From Cryobacterium sp. N22 (GTDB lineage Bacteria > Actinomycetota > Actinomycetes > Actinomycetales > Microbacteriaceae): 54,445 bases of DNA. The stretch covers positions 1 through 54,445 of the forward strand of contig NZ_PJJP01000017.1 in assembly GCF_002929555.1 (NCBI RefSeq), given 5' to 3'. A model generated the notes under the pieces. It had not been told where the DNA came from and ran no database searches. It saw only the letters and a program-made list of their open reading frames with translations. This document shows positions 53,055 to 54,445 of the stretch, in pieces; the stretch's first letter is position 1; each line of letters starts with the position of its first letter. Position numbers and translations under genes: made by a program.

Positions 53055-54445
53055 TCCAGGCCCTCCGCAACCTTTCGTCCGCCGGCCAGGTCGACGAAAC
53101 GCTCTTCGAGTGACACGTTGCCGCGCACCTCGTCGATAGTTCCCGCGGCCAGCACGGAGCCCTGCACGATGATCGCCACGTGGTCACAGACCCGCTGGAT
53201 GAGGTCCATACCGTGGCTGGAGAGAATAACCGTTCCACCGGCCGCGACGTAGCGCTGCAGGATCTCGGTGACGTTCACGGCCGACACCGGGTCGACCGAT
53301 TCGAATGGTTCGTCGAGCACCAGCACGCGCGGCGAATGGATCATCGCGCAGGCCAGGGCGATCTTTTTGGTCATGCCCGCCGAGTAGTCGGCGACCAGGC
53401 GGTTGAGGGCATCCTCGAGACCGAACGCCGCAGCCAGGTCCGCGGACCGGGCTCGCACCGTTTCGCTCTCGAGCCCCCGCAGCACGCCGGAGTAGTAGAG
53501 GAGCTGCGCACCGGTGAGCCTGTCGAACAGCCGAAGCCGGTCCGGGAGGACTCCGATGGTGCGCTTGGCGGCGAACGGGTCGGCCCACACGTCGATGCCG
53601 TGCACCTGGATCGAACCCGAGTCCGGCCGCAGCAGCCCGGTGATCATCGACAGCGTGGTGGTCTTGCCCGCACCGTTGGGACCGACGATGCCGTAGAACG
53701 ACCCGGCCCGAACCTCGAGGTTGACGTCGGCGACGGCGACGTTCTGGCCGAAGCGCTTGTTCAGGCCGCTGACCGCGATCTCCACGGGTGTGAGCGCACC
53801 GATGACCGCGGATGCGCCGGTACGCGGGGCCAGCGGCTTGCGCACGACCGGCGGGATGCGCTGTGCCGTGGCACCGACGACGGGTTCCGGGACCGCGGTG
53901 GCATGGCTGGCGGTGTCTGCGGCCATGACGACGGGCGCCGTTGGCCGAGCAGGGGCGACAGCGGCCTCGGGGCTCGCGGGTGCCACGGCCTCCGTGCGCG
54001 CTGCTGCGCCGGGGTCGGTCGGGGCGGACCCTGCAGCGGGGTCCGGGGACACCGCCTCGGTCTGCTTCGGAGCGAACATGGGCAACCGCCAGAACGGTCG
54101 CCTCGACTGCCGGTCAGGCTCGGCGGCACGGGCGTTCGTCGCCGGTGCCGCGGTCAGCACCACGGTGTCGTCGGAATCCGGCGTTGCCGGCGTCGTCAAG
54201 ACGGCGGTCTCGTCGTCGCCGGAGGGTGCGGGGGTGGCAGGGGCGATTGGCAGCACCATGGTGGCGTCGACGGCGGGCTCTGCCGGGACGGGCCTCTCAG
54301 TGACGGGCTTCACGGTGACGGGCTTAACGGCGACGGGCTCCACGGCGGGCTTCACGGCGACTGGCTCGGCAATAGCGGGCTCGGCAACGGCGGGCTCGGC
54401 GACGGCGGGCTTCGCAGCGACGGCACCGGCCGGTGCGTCGTCGAC
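53030..54445 (-). CDS. ABC transporter ATPase with long repeat-rich N-terminal tail (5' end beyond window)
   Basis: The frame is open through base 54445, so the start lies outside the window. At least 200 residues of Ala/Pro/Val/Glu-rich sequence, including tandem AEPAV and (V/T)KPVT units, precede the nucleotide-binding domain. The domain has Walker A GPNGAGKTTTLSM, a Q-loop in GVLPDRLRLFDRL, the signature DYSAGMTKKIALA (S-A-G-M in place of S-G-G-Q), Walker B VLVLDEPFESVDP and the switch ILSSHG. It overlaps the permease gene by 25 bp. The tail may contact partners or the envelope, but its role is unknown. Confidence 0.9.
   Translation of the reverse strand, partial: VDDAPAGAVAAKPAVAEPAVAEPAIAEPVAVKPAVEPVAVKPVTVKPVTERPVPAEPAVDATMVLPIAPATPAPSGDDETAVLTTPATPDSDDTVVLTAAPATNARAAEPDRQSRRPFWRLPMFAPKQTEAVSPDPAAGSAPTDPGAAARTEAVAPASPEAAVAPARPTAPVVMAADTASHATAVPEPVVGATAQRIPPVVRKPLAPRTGASAVIGALTPVEIAVSGLNKRFGQNVAVADVNLEVRAGSFYGIVGPNGAGKTTTLSMITGLLRPDSGSIQVHGIDVWADPFAAKRTIGVLPDRLRLFDRLTGAQLLYYSGVLRGLESETVRARSADLAAAFGLEDALNRLVADYSAGMTKKIALACAMIHSPRVLVLDEPFESVDPVSAVNVTEILQRYVAAGGTVILSSHGMDLIQRVCDHVAIIVQGSVLAAGTIDEVRGNVSLEERFVDLAGGRKVAEGLEWLHNFSD

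Overview
The window is high-G+C DNA from an actinobacterium, most probably a member of the Microbacteriaceae (a Cryobacterium-like genome is a guess). The support is a mycothiol-dependent formaldehyde dehydrogenase, a DUF222/HNH nuclease, a DUF3039 protein, an LAXTG-anchored alkaline phosphatase, an actinobacterial Tad pilus cluster, a 6C small RNA and frequent GTG starts. Most of it is dense chromosomal sequence with short operons and many GTGA/ATGA stop-start overlaps. No rRNA, insertion sequence, integrase or CRISPR array was seen.

Left part (1-15 kb): the end of an HNH nuclease gene, several GNAT acetyltransferases, a large membrane protein with an Ala-Glu-Pro repeat tail, a Lon-N domain protein, a YwqK-like protein with a FAD monooxygenase, an acyl/acetyl-CoA synthetase that lacks its C-terminal domain, a DUF2461 protein, a HhH-GPD repair protein, a PHP-domain protein, the coupled formaldehyde-detoxification pair mscR-MBL hydrolase, and tRNA-Cys.

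Middle (15-31 kb): an acetoin operon (alsS-budA) divergent from a LysR regulator; a lipoprotein gene flanked by two related palindromic repeats; a subtilase whose C-terminus runs antisense into a zinc-finger gene; a WYL regulator/VOC pair that shares a perfect 10-bp palindrome. Then follows an accessory-looking stretch: two tandem paralogous membrane proteins, a CrtA-like protein, a 6C RNA, and a three-gene overlapping module of ImmA/IrrE protease, DUF6545-type 7-TM protein and EspR-like XRE regulator. The last is the best candidate here for an uncharacterised signalling or toxin-antitoxin-like system.

Right part (31-54 kb): ychF, an exonuclease, rmuC, an intergenic cluster of palindromic repeats, an EamA exporter, a PhoA-type alkaline phosphatase preceded by an actinobacterial PHO box, a complete core Tad operon (tadA, B, C, pilin-like, TadE/TadG-like), tRNA-Leu, an iron-box-preceded heme oxygenase with two DedA genes, a CDF metal exporter with a second iron-box-like palindrome upstream, murI-rph-rdgB, a KAS II enzyme, pncB, a DUF3039 protein and an ABC exporter cut off by the window end.

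Coordinates of starts were adjusted by reading ribosome-binding sites and family N-termini; no database searches were run.
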